A stretch of DNA of 64,000 bases from assembly GCF_900700375.1 (NCBI RefSeq), contig NC_041719.1:18590479-18654478 (forward strand), written 5' to 3'. The DNA comes from Denticeps clupeoides. Lineage: Eukaryota; Chordata; Actinopteri; Clupeiformes; Denticipitidae. Positions within the stretch are counted from its first letter, which is position 1; every line of letters begins with the position of its first letter. Below the pieces are notes generated by a model that saw nothing but the letters and a program-made list of their open reading frames with translations, ran no database searches and was not told the origin of the DNA. The translations under genes were made by a program, and so were the position numbers. This document shows positions 36,380 to 48,683 of this stretch, in pieces.

Positions 36380-38388
36380 TCAAATACCCATTATGGCAGA
36401 CTGCTTCTTTCCAGGACAGTTTTTTGCTGCTGGCAGAGGTCTTGAAGGTTTTAAAGATGTAGGAGGTAGTTCCATCACAGAGCCAAGTAGTGGTTTACGG
36501 CTGTGGGCCACAAGAGCACCCTTTCCTTTCCCACCCGGCAGCTCTTCTACCTGTGCATCCTGTAAATATATACATTGAAACCTTTGATTATCATTGCTGA
36601 ATTTTATTACATCCACAAATGCTCCACACTCAACCATGTCAGAATTGAACCATTTTGTTTGATGCCGGACATCAAACCTGCATTTAGGACATCATTTTTA
36701 ACCGTGTATTATGAGGCCAGTAACAGGCTATTCTGGTTGCTAAATTGAACATGCTTAAAACAGATATTTGAAATATTAAAAAAAAGTTCATTATTTTTCT
36801 GCCACTTGAGACTCTGGAATCACTGAGACGAAGAGTCATGACTTCTAGTGTGTTTTTATAAACACTAAATTTGCGGTTTTTCATAGACACAAAATGGTTC
36901 AGTTTTGAGATGCGTGGGCAATACCAAATGTTTGTTGAGTTAAGCCTGAATGACCATGCAATAAACATGGTATCATGTGGTATCCTACTCTTACCAGTGT
37001 TCCATATATTTCACATTCCACATTTACTAAAGGATCTGCCCGAGGCTCATTGTCCAAGGTAGAGTGTGAGCCAATGCAAAAGCCCATTTGCTTGAGAAAA
37101 GAGGAAAAGAAAGGAATTTGTTGCTCAGATGATCACTGCTATTTTGAGCTATTATTGTGGACAATTGATTTTCTGTACTTACTGTATATTTGGAGTCATT
37201 TATCTTGCACTGTGAGTCAACATCAGACATGTTTTTTAAGCAGGTTGTCTCTTGTATAGTGAATTCAACAATGTAGGTTGGACCAACAACCCACTGTGCA
37301 GGGGAGGGGAGGGAGAATTAGACAGTGGATTGATACATAAAGCAACAAAAAGAGCATCTGAGTGTGTTCATTCTAGTACCGCATTTCTTTTGCCACAGAA
37401 GTGAAGTCTGACTTCCAAGAACAAAGAGAATGCAGTATATGGCACAAGTTCTACAAAAAAGCATGACTTTTGTTTGGTCATATTTCTGACCACCATGATT
37501 TCTATAAATATGCAAGTTCACTCAGACGTACCTGCATACCTGCCCGAGTGACATTGAGCAAGCCAAAGTGTTTGTTGAGGCCACTTTTCCCATTGTAGCT
37601 CTGTAAAGTCAAATTGGCAATCTCAGGCACAATGGGTTCGTCTAAACTTTCAACAGTTGGACAGTCTGGACAGATCCTCACAATAGTAGTTGCTGGAACT
37701 GGATCACACGAGGTATGTTAGAATGCATCATGCGGTGAAACAGGGATGTCATTAAAATATATCAGTATTGTTATCACCTTGCTGTATGATACATTTGTAG
37801 CTGTAAAGTTCTAACTGAGTCAGAACAGAAAACGATACTTGGCAATTTCCTTGCACCTGCAAGATAAAGATTCAAGCTAAATTTGAGAGGCAGACTGGCA
37901 AGGGTTAAATTGTATACTGTACAATTTATTCTCTTCAAAATGTTTAATTCCTTAATTGTGATAGTGTACAAATACTTACAGGCATTTCTGAAATATCCCT
38001 GACTTTACAGGATTTCCATTGCTTTCTGCTAAATACATGGCACTTTGTTTCCAACACATCTAACGTCAGATTGAATATAGTACCGCCTCCTTCCTTTGAG
38101 TGAAAATAGTGACATTGCCAGCAAAACAACACACAATTTTTTGTTTTATGCTAAAATCTAAGAAAAAATGGAAACAATCTTACTCACCCGTGGCTCTGTG
38201 CTAAAATCGTATACTCGGTTCAGGCCAAGTATATAACCCTCAATCCGGTCTGCGTTGACCTTGTCCAAGGCTTCCTCTGCTGTCTTTATAATAGTTTGGT
38301 CCTGACATCCTGCGAAGGCTTGGGGCGTAGCCAAGCCACACTGCCACCCAAAACACAACAGAAAAAAGACGATGAGCGTCCACATCAT
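36380..38388 (-). CDS. fetub: Fetuin-B, copy 2 (type-3 cystatin)
   Basis: Seven coding exons: 38388-38188, 38093-37980, 37856-37778, 37698-37532, 37293-37183, 37090-36995 and 36559-36380. They sum to 948 bases, 315 residues. The chosen Met begins a good signal peptide ([18 protein letters not shown]); the frame stays open 126 bases further up, so the 5' end is not certain. Domain 1 shows [21 protein letters not shown] and [19 protein letters not shown]. The inter-domain loop has the intact CPDCP. Domain 2 shows [16 protein letters not shown] and GFCIGSHS. The tail [15 protein letters not shown] matches the neighbour's. It is expected to be a secreted inhibitor of astacin-type metallopeptidases, as in mammalian fetuin-B. 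Exon sizes and phases parallel copy 1, so the two arose by tandem duplication. Confidence 0.93.
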
Positions 38389-39392
38389 ATTTATATGGTC
38401 CGCCAGTCCTGCCAGTAATGAACCTGGAGTGAAGCCCGCTGCAGTATGTTCAATAAATCCATTGTACTGCACACTCTGAACTTTCACCCTCAGTGCAGCA
38501 AGTAAACATGGCATTTATCTGCATCGCTGTCTGCTTCAGTCAAGCTGTACTGCATTTTAACAGAAATGCTTTTTAAATGTGTGTGCTTTTAAAAAATAAA
38601 ATCAGTGTTTGAAAGTGTGGAAGTGTGTTTGGTGCAGATTGTGCTAATTATATCGAAATACGAATTACTGTTATGAGACCTCGTTGCATTAAAGCTGTAG
38701 AGGGACCGCACTGGACTATAGGAGTAATTTATGAATGTACTCATGTGTTACTCATTTTTGACTGATAATTTTTTCTGAAATTCCATTCACTTCATATTCG
38801 TCCATGATTAGGGGAACATCTTGTAAAGATTAGTGTGAATGGTTCAACGTTTTATTTGATATCAAATGTCATAATGCCATTCTCTCTCTTTTTTGTTGTA
38901 GGAATTCAAGCTTGAATTCAAATCCGTGTCTTCCTGATTAACTATGTCAGGGAAAATAGCCTACGTCAGGGAATGGGTAGTAAAATAACGACTTCCTGAT
39001 AAAGCCAAGTGGAAGAGGATCCAGGTTTGTGCCCCCCCCAATATACAGAGATGAAGATTGTACTTTACCAAATCTCTGATGCCTTACTAGGGTCTTACTA
39101 GGATTCCCACTGCCGTTTGTACGCACACCGGCTACATGGGAGCTTGACAACTGCACACAGGTCATTTCCAACCTAGCCGGCCATACCATTATTCACTACT
39201 GCCGCAGGGACAGTGCAGTCATAAGGACCATACTACTAAAGCCCACCACAGAGGGGTGATGCCGTCACATCTGAATGCATTCATGGTTGTGAAATGTGTA
39301 CTGTATGCTGATGAAATGAATGCAGTTTTGAAAATAAATGCTTTTGATCGGAAAAAATATGGATGGCTCCAGTGAAATTATCAATGTCTGTA

Positions 39393-39575
39393 GTGAAAGC
39401 GAAGTGATTGTGAAACACTGCAGCACAGCACACGGTGACACAATGAAATGTGTCCTCTGCTCTGAACCCATTACCCTTGGTGAGCAGTGGACAGCCATGG
39501 CTGATCGGGATTCGAACCGTCAACCCTCTGATTAAGGGGGCTATTTCCTTAACTGCTAGGCCACCACTGGCCCAG
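39393..39575 (-). mobile_element. tRNA-derived SINE, family 2, reverse
   Basis: gcgaagtgattgtgaaacac, cacaatgaaatgtgtcctct, gagcagtggacagccatgg, gggattcgaaccgtcaacc (B box) and gctaggccaccact (A-box region). It has a central deletion relative to the copy at 44341. Confidence 0.85.
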
Positions 39576-39811
39576 TGGTAATGACATATTTATGTGAGGC
39601 TGTTTCCCGTGGCTCAAGTGTGTGGTTGGACACTGATGTTGACTGAGACTGAGATGAATGGAATGTTGGTGAGTGCTGCCATTCCAGCTAATGAATGTCT
39701 CGACATAGCCTGTTTGACCACATTGATTCCTAACCTTCAAGGCTTTCTTTAAGGTTGTCTTTGAAGTTATTTAGACAATGGACATAACAAAATCAGTGTT
39801 TTCAAATGTAC

Positions 39812-39817
39812 TTTATT
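39812..39817 (-). terminator. Poly(A) signal of hrg
   Basis: AATAAA on the minus strand, about 42 bp after the stop at 39859; this would be a very short 3' UTR. Confidence 0.6.
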
Positions 39818-39858
39818 GTACAAGATTGTCTCAGCAACTATTACTGTACAGCACAGTT

Positions 39859-42143
39859 TTAAGAAGAGGTTTTGAAAAGTGGGTCCGTAGCAAAAAGCTC
39901 TTTGATTAACCTGCCTTCAGCCTTTGACTCAGCTGGGCACTCTTTAGAGATTGTTTTGGGGAAGGGCTTGATGACTGGTTCACTCTCACCAGGGATCTCT
40001 GGGTCAGGGATGAAGGGCAGGGTAACGGGCTTGTGTGCCTCAGAGCCAACAGGCTCATCAGGGAAGGAGGGGAGGGTCATGGGATGATCCATGGAGGTCA
40101 GAAAGAGCACTTTGCCCTCTGGATGCTTGACAGATGTCTGGTGTTCATGCTCGTGGTGGTGGTGGTGGTGCTCGTGCTCATGAAGGTGCTTGTGCTTGTG
40201 CTCATGGTCGAGGGCGTGCTCATGGTCATGCTCATGGGTGTCACCCTGTCCATGTCCATAGCTGTGATGGCCGTGTTCACCCTGATCATGGCTGTGGTCA
40301 TGTGCCTTTGAATGGTGAGAGTGCACATGGTCATGGTCATGCCCATGGTCGTGGTCATGGCTCTTGTCTTTATTGGCATCGTGGTTGTGGTGATGCGAAT
40401 GGTTGTGGGCATGGTCGTCCTTGCCGTGTGAGTGTGTAACTGTGTGGTCATGCTCATGGTCATGGCCCAGGCTGAGGTCAGTGGCAGCACTGTGGCTGTG
40501 GTCCAGCTCTCCTCCTAGAAGATGCCTCTGCTTTTCTTTCTCTGCAGCCTACAAACAAGCATTTTAGGAAGATTTTAGGAAAATCCATTAATGTGTAGTT
40601 GGAGGCCACAGGTACCATTCTTCATATGGTGTGTACTGATTATTTATTTATTTTTAAAACATACCCAAAGCTGCCTATGCTGATGATGGATCTAATAAAT
40701 TAACTAACAAAGCTCCTCTATTGCTGCAATGATGCAATGCAAGATGCAACAAAAACAAACAGCACTACACCATGACATCTACATCCCATTGGCATTGTAT
40801 TTTTTTAATCTATGAAAATCATCAAAGGTTCCTTACCTCAGCTTCAAAGATTTCGCAATTGACATGCAGATTCTCTGTACCATGAGGTACCCAAGAACGA
40901 GAACCTTTGCAGAAACCTTTGTGCTGCAGAAAAACAAAATATACCAAATTGTACATTTTTCCTCTGTAAAATAAAATATATATGATGCCAGATTGGGTAA
41001 ATATGTTTTAAAGGTTCCATGTACAAATGTACTCACTGCAAACTCGCAGGACAACAGGTCACAACTGGAAACGTCAGCGAGGTTGGTTGTGTTAGAACAG
41101 ACCGTCTCCTGGATTGTGAACTCCACATTGTAGAATGTAACCATGCCTCCCTAGAGGAGCAAAGTACGTTGGTCACCACCAAAGACAGACATGTGATCAT
41201 TTATTCAGCTTCGGAATCCCTTATAGAACTTACCTGGGAAGATGCTCTGGTGACATTTAGGGGAACAAAGAAATTGGAAAGTCCACTTTCATTGTTGAAT
41301 TTCTCCATAGACATTTTCATAGTCTTAAGGATCTGCTCATTGTCCTTGCTTATGAGAATGAGGCAGTCTGGACATTGCTGTAGGATTTTTGTAGTTGGAG
41401 CTGGGAAAAAAAGAATTTCTGTTAGGTTGATTTCTCATTGGAATATTTGAAGCTTTGGCAGAAACATCTTGTTGCTGACCTGGTCTCACAGTGCATGTGT
41501 ATTTATAGAGCCGGACAATCCTCTTGACTCTGTTTATGAAGATTGTGGCTTTGCATTGACCATAGACCTGTCCGGAATTGCATCAGAGAGATTGTATGTA
41601 CAGTTCAGTTAGCTCAACTCACTTAAAATGAGAACAACGTGGTTTGGGTTTATTTGACTTGTAACCTCACCGGTGTGTTGTAATCAGGCCTGACTTCGCA
41701 ACTCTTCCAGTCCTTCCTGCTGAGAACATGGCAGTTTGTCTCCAGGACATCCATAGTCAAGTAAAAGACCATCCCCATATCTCCCTTAGGACACAAATGA
41801 AAAAAAAAACATGAATTAAAGCCAAAGCATATGGTTAACCACTGAAGGTCTATATTGCAATACAGTACCAATAAAACATAAACCCACATAAGACGGTATC
41901 ACTATTATCACCAGATAGTCTTAGCAAGGATAACAAATCTCTCACATGTGGCATCTGGTTGACGTTGCTCAGGCGATGCAGGCTGAAGATGTAGCCCTCG
42001 GTCCGGTCCTGGTTGATCTTGGTCAGGGCCTGTTGAGCAGCACCCAGGGTAACAGGGTCTTTGCAGGAGCCAGGTTTCATGGAGTCTACTGGTGCCCCAT
42101 CAACACAGGCAAAGGCCAACAGCAAGAGAACACACTGCTTCAT
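39859..42143 (-). CDS. hrg: Histidine-rich glycoprotein (type-3 cystatin)
   Basis: Seven coding exons: 42143-41946, 41784-41671, 41567-41480, 41400-41234, 41150-41037, 40923-40837 and 40548-39859. They sum to 1458 bases, 485 residues. It is a secreted plasma adaptor that binds metals, heparin and fibrinolytic proteins. A signal peptide ([18 protein letters not shown]) precedes two cystatin domains ([37 protein letters not shown]; then [15 protein letters not shown]). The loop reads CPDCL. The 230-residue last exon is dominated by His alternating with Asp or Glu (HDHDH, HEHEH, six His in a row). Mammalian HRG uses GHHPH repeats instead. The C-terminus resembles human HRG: LPSFP, then [14 protein letters not shown] against human QPFPQSVSESCPGK. 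That match is the main reason for calling it hrg rather than another fetuin. Confidence 0.88.
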
Positions 42144-42201
42144 GGTGGAGCTCTTGTCCCGTCTCACTCACACTGCCAAGGGGAGGCAGGAGGTGCTGCA
42201 G

Positions 42202-42209
42202 CTTTTATA
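42202..42209 (-). promoter_or_regulatory. hrg: TATA box of hrg
   Basis: TATAAAAG on the minus strand, about 60 bp before the ATG at 42143, giving a predicted 5' UTR of about 30 bases. Confidence 0.6.
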
Positions 42210-43083
42210 CAAGTGTTGTTTAAAGCCTTGACCCCCCCTGCCCCTGTGCCCCTGTAGGGGGCTCGGTAAACATGACCCGCTCCACCTCCTGAGGGTCCCA
42301 TGTCCAATCATGTTATTCAGTTACAGTCAGGTATACCAGTCATCCTATTCTAATCTATTCAGAGCCAGAGCACTTTAAGGTGAGAGATATGAGAGGGCTG
42401 AGGTGATGAAGGAATCAATCTGCATCAGGGAGATCATGCAGGGTCTGGTTTTATTTGCATTTATTAGAATAAGTATCACTGCACCACCAGTGAAATGATT
42501 CAATTCTTTATCTTTTCAATTTTAAATTGAGGAACTCGGGGGTAGAATGGAAGGTTCTTCCATTGTTCCATTGTTGGGTAAATGAACCCTTTTGTCCAAA
42601 ACAATCTCCAGGGTGAGAGACAAGATTACCCACAGTTCTGCATGCAAATCACATTCTTCAGCAACTGCCTGCTTTGTGAATGATAATGTAATTAAATTAG
42701 TGCATGCCGTTCTTGCATGTAGATGTATCTTTCCCATACACACTTGATTATGTCACAGATATACATTTCCAGATAATCGTGGAGTGTAAACATGGTCCCA
42801 GTGGACTCTGAGGGCATTGCTCTCTGATCAGTTTTTTAACTTGTACTTAATCAATGCAATGCAACCATTGATTAACCACTGCACTGGCTGAAGGGACTGA
42901 AAAGAAAGGGATGACAAGTTCAAAACTGTTGATTGTGTCTCTGTAAGAGAAGGAGAAGGAAGAAGGAGTAACTCCCCATGGGTGGATGGAGCTTTCAAAA
43001 TAAATTGAATATAACTAAACTGAACTTTATGAACATACCATTATAAAGAAAGGGTTCAAATTAATCAAAATAATAATAATAAT

Positions 43084-43683
43084 ACACCCATGTTACACCT
43101 CTCCTTACCTCCCTCCACTGGCTCCCGGTAGCTGCTCGCATTGAGTTCAAATCCTTGATGCTTGCCTACAGGGCTGTAAATGGAACTGCGCCCTCCTACA
43201 TCAACACACTACTACCTAGATACACTCCTACACGCTCTCTCAGATCGGCAAACGAAAGGAGACTAAAAATTCCTTCTTCACGGGGTCTCCGATTCCAATC
43301 ATGTCTGTTCTCCGTTGTTGTCCCTGGCTGGTGGAACAACCTACCCTCCTCCACACGACTAGCCGAGACTATCACCACTTTTAAGAAGAAGGTGAAAACC
43401 TTCTTATTCCAAAAATATTACAGACAAATTTAACACATACACATGCATACACATTTAACAAATAAATACAAAATGTATAAATACATTATAATTTTTCTTA
43501 GTCTAGCACCCAACACTCTCCGAGCATGTTCTTCAATGACAAGTCTAAGCCTTATCAGGGCTCTTAGTTTGTATACTTGATATTCTATAGAAATCAAACG
43601 AGAATTGCTGGTGTCTTCCCATTGTAAGTCGCTTTGGATAAAAGCGTCTGCCAAATAAAGTAAAGTAAAGTAAAGTAAAGTAA
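43084..43683 (+). mobile_element. L2-like LINE 3' fragment with (TAAAG)n tail
   Basis: Sense-strand copy of the same family as the L2 in hps3. It encodes the RT C-terminus ([37 protein letters not shown]) and then the 3' end with tcgctttggataaaagcgtc and five aaagt units at 43655-43680. It is strongly 5'-truncated. The open coding part suggests a fairly young insertion. Confidence 0.92.
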
Positions 43684-44033
43684 TAATAAAGGAAAACTCT
43701 GTAACCTCATCTACTGTACATCATCTATTTAGCTGATAGTCTCTGTTGTGATTTAAGTCTGACTATAGAGGTATGAAGATCAGTTATGGACTACAAAACA
43801 CAGATGTATGTCTCTGGACAAGAGCATCTGGTAAGTTCCATACGTATAAAATTAATATTCAAATAAGACCTGTAAAATACATCTTTTCTCAGGGGTGTGT
43901 TTACAATTTACCTGGAAAAGTTTTACCCTCTCATACAAATGCATATGTGATGTTGTATGATATGAGGATCGTACAATGTACTTTTTATGTAGCTTTTTAT
44001 CTGCTCAAAGATGTATCCTCACAGCACATATCG

Positions 44034-44232
44034 AGTGGTAGTAGCCTAGTGAGTAACACACTCACCTAAGAACCAGAAGACCACGATACCACAGGTTCAA
44101 ACCCCACTAACAACCATTGTGTCCCTGAGCAAGACACTTAACCCTGAGTGTCTCCAGGGGGACTGTCCCTGTAACTACTGATTGTAATTCACTCTGGATA
44201 AGGGCGTCTCATAAATGCTGTAAATGTAAATG
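44034..44232 (+). mobile_element. Family-1 SINE
   Basis: tggtagtagcctagtgagta (A box), caggttcaaaccccac (B box), gtgtccctgagcaagacact, ctctggataagggcgtctc, and an end at tgtaaatgtaaatg. Near full length. Confidence 0.92.
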
Positions 44233-44340
44233 CTAGAAATTGGGTACCTGTTGAAGGCATTTCAGCGAGAGGGGTTAACATACTTCACAACATAACATTA
44301 TCTTGCTTCCAGAATGAAAAATAGCAGAACACAGTTCTAA

Positions 44341-44585
44341 AGATAAAGTGAAGTGATTGTCATTCACAGCAGCACAGAACACGGTGCACACAGTGAAATG
44401 TGTCCTCTGCATTTAACCCATTACCGTTAGTTAGCAGTGGGCAGCCATGACAGGCACCCAGGGAGCAGTGTGTGGGGACGGTGCTTTGCTCAGTGACACC
44501 TCAGGGGCACCTTGGTGTATTGGGATTCGAACCGACAACTTTCTGATTACAGGGCCACTTCCACTAGATCGCTAGGCCACCACTA
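44341..44585 (-). mobile_element. Family-2 SINE, best copy
   Basis: Near full-length reverse copy: gtgaagtgattgtcattcac end, gtgaaatgtgtcctctgcat, ggcagccatgacaggcaccc, ggtgctttgctcagtgacac, attcgaaccgacaac (B box) and ctaggccaccact (A-box region). It serves as the reference for the other four copies in this window. Confidence 0.92.
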
Positions 44586-45104
44586 ACCACCTGTTCTTGC
44601 AATTGTTTCATGGCGGCAAGGTGCAAATTAGGTAAAAAAAAATGAGAAAATGTATCGGTTTGCCATGTGAGCTTTATGGTCAGTAATAGATGTCTTATCA
44701 CAGTCAAGGGACAGTGTGAGACACTGATGTTGTACTATCACTGTGTAGTATAATCTATGCCTTAGAGGCAAGTTTGGTGCTGACAGTGCTTCAGTTTAGT
44801 TATACACCAGGAGATTATTGTTAATCAGTTAATATTGTCACTTGATGTGTGTTTGCAGTATTGCCTGTCAATAATATTAATATTTTTTTTGCTTGATCAC
44901 TGTCTGAGGACTGATGATAAAAAGAATTTAAAAAGACTCATCATCAGGCCCCTTCAAACCATGATGAGTTATATATTGAAATAATTCTTTAAAACATTAC
45001 TGGAAAACATGATTCTTTTTTAATTATTATTTTCATACTCTTCATGCATCTGTTTAAACATTCAGAGGACAGTGTGGCATTTGTTAGGACTATTAAGATC
45101 ATGA

Positions 45105-47107
45105 TTATTGCCTCTCTTTGCTGAATTTTTCATTTTGAGGCCTATGTCCATGCCCATGTCCATGTTCGTGCTCATGTCTATGCCCATGCCCATGCTCATG
45201 TTCATGCCTGTGACCTCGCCCATGGCCATGCCCATGTCTATGATCATGCCATGGTGGAGGTGGGAATGAACAGATTGCATGGACTTTGGGAGGAGTTTGA
45301 ACAAAGGAAAAGCACTGTCGGAATTGTGCAACAGGTGGAGCAGTAGTTCCAGGCTTGGGAGGATGTTTAGGGTGATCATTGTCCCCAGAGTGCTGAGGTG
45401 GGGATCCAGGAGCGGGTGGAGGTCTGGTTTGTCCAGGAACCTTAGGATGTTCAGGGTGTCCAGGAGGAACTGGATGTCCAGGCTTAGAGTGTTCAGGCCG
45501 CTGGTGAGGTCCATGGTGATGTTTGCCATGCTTACAGGCACCAGAGGGAGGGTGGCTATGATGATGATGTGTTTCATTCTGAAGAAGATATAACACATTT
45601 TCAGAGCTGTAAGACACCTTCACATTCACCTTTAATTTAAAACAACTAATCAAACACAATCATTATCAATGTGTGTTGTCAGGTTGTCTGGGAATATGAG
45701 GCCTAACTATAAAACCTTTTTTTTTTTTTTATAATTTTTTTAACAAAGAGGGCTTAGCATTGTTAATTTACCACAGCGGGAAAAACCATACCTGAACATC
45801 ATATACTTCACAGTCGACAGACACGTCACCATTTCCCAGCAGTGTGGATTTACAGAAGCCATGGCGCTAGGGAGAGAGGAAGATGAATATTATTCTAAAA
45901 ACCAGACAGTGTCGCACTTTTAGCACAAGTGACAGTAATGAAGGTGCTTACAGCTTCTTCTTGACAAAGAGCCCGGCATTTATCCTGCTCTGCTGGCATT
46001 GGCTTAGATGGACAGTTAGTTTCCACAATTGCGAATTGAGCAAAGAAGGACATTCCCATGGGCATCCACTGTGCAAAAATGATACAGTTAATTCATAGCC
46101 TGTATGGTAACAGAAAAGCAATGCACTACTCCAAATAGTGAAGCAAAACACTGTACCCCTGCAGATATCCTGCCCACTTCCATTAGTCTGAAGTAGGAGG
46201 TTTGGTTGGAGTCTTTGTTAAATTTTTCAATTGCAGATTTAACACTTCCCAGGCCCTTTTCATCATTCAGAGGGAGAAGTGTGGGGCAGTCTGGGCATAT
46301 TTTAACAATATCTCCTGGTTTATCTGTGAACCAACAAAATAAATGGGAACATGTTAAATTCATATGAATATGAGGATGAAAGGTGAGCTTTATTGATGCT
46401 AAATATATGGTCTAACATAATAACGTGAAAGAAAAACTTTTGTATGATATAAAATTATATTTACACTGGCATATGTATGGCATGTGTTAATGTATGGGAT
46501 TATTCAGTTTATAGTATAGTGTTTATGTGTGCCATACCTGGTTCAGTTGTACAGGCATACTTCTTAATGAAGGGCTTCCCATCTTTTTCAGTCACTGTCA
46601 CGTTGCAGTTGGATTCCACTTTCTGATTAAATAATACAATCAACACCAAAGAACAAAGGAAAACACGCACAAACAATAAAGCCGAAAATGGGGCATCCGG
46701 TTTACCGTTTCACCAAATGAACGAATTTCACAATCTCCGTAGGGTTTGGGATTCACGATGTGACACTCGGTCTCATCAAGGTTCAGCTCGAGCAGCAGCT
46801 CACACTCAGGGGTTCCCTGGAAAACATCAATGTGTCCCAAGTGAGAGAAGAAGAAAAATAAATAAACTAATGGTTGCCTCTGTGTTTGCATGACTTTAAT
46901 CTGCATGCTCACCTTCTTCTCCACTTGACTGGACAGTATCTCGTGGAGCCGGAACTTGTATCCATGGAAATGGTGTTGGTTGATGAAGCGCTCGGCGGCC
47001 TGGGCTGCGGCGTCCTTGCTGTCCTCGGCGCAGCTGAAAGGCGCCTTGTCCGCCGGAGCAGCTAGGAGCGCTGGGACCAGCGCTGCCAGAAATACCAGTC
47101 CGTTCAT
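45105..47107 (-). CDS. Fetuin-A-like protein with His-rich tail (type-3 cystatin)
   Basis: Seven coding exons: 47107-46913, 46816-46706, 46622-46538, 46323-46157, 46068-45952, 45866-45792 and 45578-45105. They sum to 1224 bases, 407 residues. The signal peptide is MNGLVFLAALVPALLAAP. The cystatin domains resemble human AHSG (HFHGYKFRLHEI; LDETECHIVNPKPYGDCEIR; CPDCPTLLPLND against human CPLLAPLND; HGFCKSTLLGNGDVSVDCEVY against YGFCKATLSEK). The zinc-trunk loop CPDCP is complete. Unlike mammalian AHSG, the last exon has Pro/His-rich stretches (PGHPVPPGHPEHPKVPG) and ends in a run of HGHGHGRGHRHEHEHGHGH type. It may serve plasma metal or mineral binding. It could be a lineage-specific fetuin-A duplicate; zebrafish has two ahsg genes, but I cannot assign which. 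Confidence 0.87.
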
Positions 47108-47143
47108 GGCAGAAGAGCTACACACTGTCGCCTTCTGCCTGAC

Positions 47144-47151
47144 TATTTATA
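47144..47151 (-). promoter_or_regulatory. TATA box of the fetuin-A-like gene
   Basis: TATAAATA on the minus strand, about 37 bp before the ATG at 47107, implying a very short 5' UTR. Confidence 0.6.
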
Positions 47152-48089
47152 CTCGTCAGCACAATACGGGGGGAGAGCAAACAAGGGCAAATAAGTCAAC
47201 AATTGCCCTTCAACCCCAATGGAAAAGAATGGCTTGCAGAATAAAAAATAAAATGTAATAAGAGTAACAAAATGAAATATGGTGTTTATAGGCATCGACT
47301 GTAAAGTTGATGACAAAGTGACATTTTTAAACTGTTGGTCATTTTATGTATATGTGCGCTTGAGGGGTTGACCTTTTAAATAAATCACCCATAGTGTGTG
47401 TTTAAGAAAAAAACATGATTAAATCAAGATTAAAATCAGATTAAATCATGCTCATGTTTTACCTTCATATTCACCGTCAGTCCAAAGAATTAATTAGAAG
47501 CTAGATTCTTTGAGGGGAATGAATGATTAACGGTGAATAAACTGTCTTTTGAAATCACTGCCCTTTGATCTCAATGTAAATATCAATAACCAGCACTGTG
47601 TCTGGCCTGAATTGCTAATAATCAACCCAAGAGATTCCAAAAATTGCCAGCCTGAAAAAGTTCTACTTTAAAAAAAATCTGCTGTGCAATACAGGTTTCA
47701 TCCTTTGGATTGCGAACAAAAGCTGGCTTCTTGTTTTTGGTCTCTCGTGTTTTAAATTGCTGTCTATTGCAAAAAAATATGTCTATTAAGATATAGCGAT
47801 CAGGAAAGAATCAGATAATAGGACTAAACTGCCCTTTGTGTGGTCCATATTTTTTATTTGCTTATTACAAATAAGCCACTCTCTCCAGACACATTTTTTG
47901 CAGAGCTGCTTGTAAGCGCGCATTTTCAGTAACACCCAATTTGTATGATTTATTCCCTGTCCCAGTAGAAATCCTGCATGTATTTCTGTACATGGAGAAC
48001 CCCCATAAACTGATCCAGTAACAACTAAACAGATCTGGGACCTGTGACCCTGTGCAACTGGGTCAACAACAGTCCCCAGCATGTTCCCC

Positions 48090-48375
48090 TATCCTGTTCC
48101 TTAACACCGCCACTCCGCAGGCCAGTGTGTCAAAGACGAGGCGGTCTTCAGAGAGGAGGACAGGCTTCTGGCAGAGAAGTGTCAGGACAACAACCTGCCC
48201 ATAACCTGCGGCAAGACTAGGGGGCTGGTCGTAGACTACAGGAAGCAGGACGTTGTCCGGGCATCCTCACGGGGCGAATGGCTTCCTGGTAAGGCAGCTG
48301 CACAGCCCAGGACAGGAAAACTGTGCAAAGGGTGGCCAGGACTGCACAGAGTCCCAGGAATCACAGACAAAGCAC
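48090..48375 (+). mobile_element. Decayed non-LTR retrotransposon RT fragment
   Basis: Plus-strand frames give KCQDNNLPITCGKTRGLVVD, which matches the W(C).NNL.LN..KTK.L.VDFR block after the RT catalytic centre in several fish LINE families. Further on, DRKTVQRVARTAQS matches the later DR..LQRVV.TAQ.I.G block. The spacing is shortened and the frame broken. It is distinct from the L2 family seen elsewhere here. Confidence 0.65.
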
Positions 48376-48683
48376 ATCATGAAGAAATCTAGTAAGAGTT
48401 GAATTGTCCCTACCCTCTACTTTTATGACAAACCTGCTTTGAACCTTAATGTCTATCACACATTTTGGAAAGAAAGCACAGCCCTTAGTTTAAATTATTT
48501 CATGACAGTACAAATAATACTTATAATAGCTGTAATATTCTGCAATACATATATATTAGTCGTTGGAAAATCTGTTGTTCAAATTGTTTTATTTCAGCAA
48601 GCAACAACACTACTCAAAAAAACAAGAATCAATTTTTACATGTTTCATATGAAATTAGATTTCTATACAGCATACTGTAGCCG

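Larger units (their letters stand above)
38389..39858. other. Intergenic region between fetuin-B copy 2 and hrg
   Basis: It contains one reverse family-2 SINE and the hrg poly(A) signal. The open frame at about 38950-39190 has no recognisable similarity. No exon was supported. Confidence 0.55.
42144..45104. other. Repeat-rich intergenic region, hrg to the fetuin-A-like gene
   Basis: It has the hrg promoter at the left, then an L2 3' fragment (43084-43683), a family-1 SINE (44034-44232) and a family-2 SINE (44341-44585). A minus-strand ATTAAA at 45019-45024 may end the next gene. No exon was seen. Confidence 0.6.

Noticed and set aside
38389-38396. ATATAAAT just before the fetuin-B copy 2 ATG as a TATA box
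   Set aside because: It is directly next to the chosen ATG, so transcription would start after it. It is probably chance AT-rich leader sequence.
40033-40439. Val/Met-rich open frame on the plus strand, looking like a membrane protein
   Set aside because: It is the antisense of the hrg His tail. His codons (CAT, CAC) read backwards as Met and Val codons, which makes a spurious hydrophobic frame.
45279-45593. Arg/Ser-rich plus-strand frame over the fetuin-A-like last exon
   Set aside because: Antisense shadow of a Pro/His-rich coding exon; it has no splice or start context.
47786-48082. Minus-strand 98-residue frame between the fetuin-A genes
   Set aside because: No family resemblance. It adjoins a decayed LINE fragment on the other strand and is more likely repeat or chance sequence.
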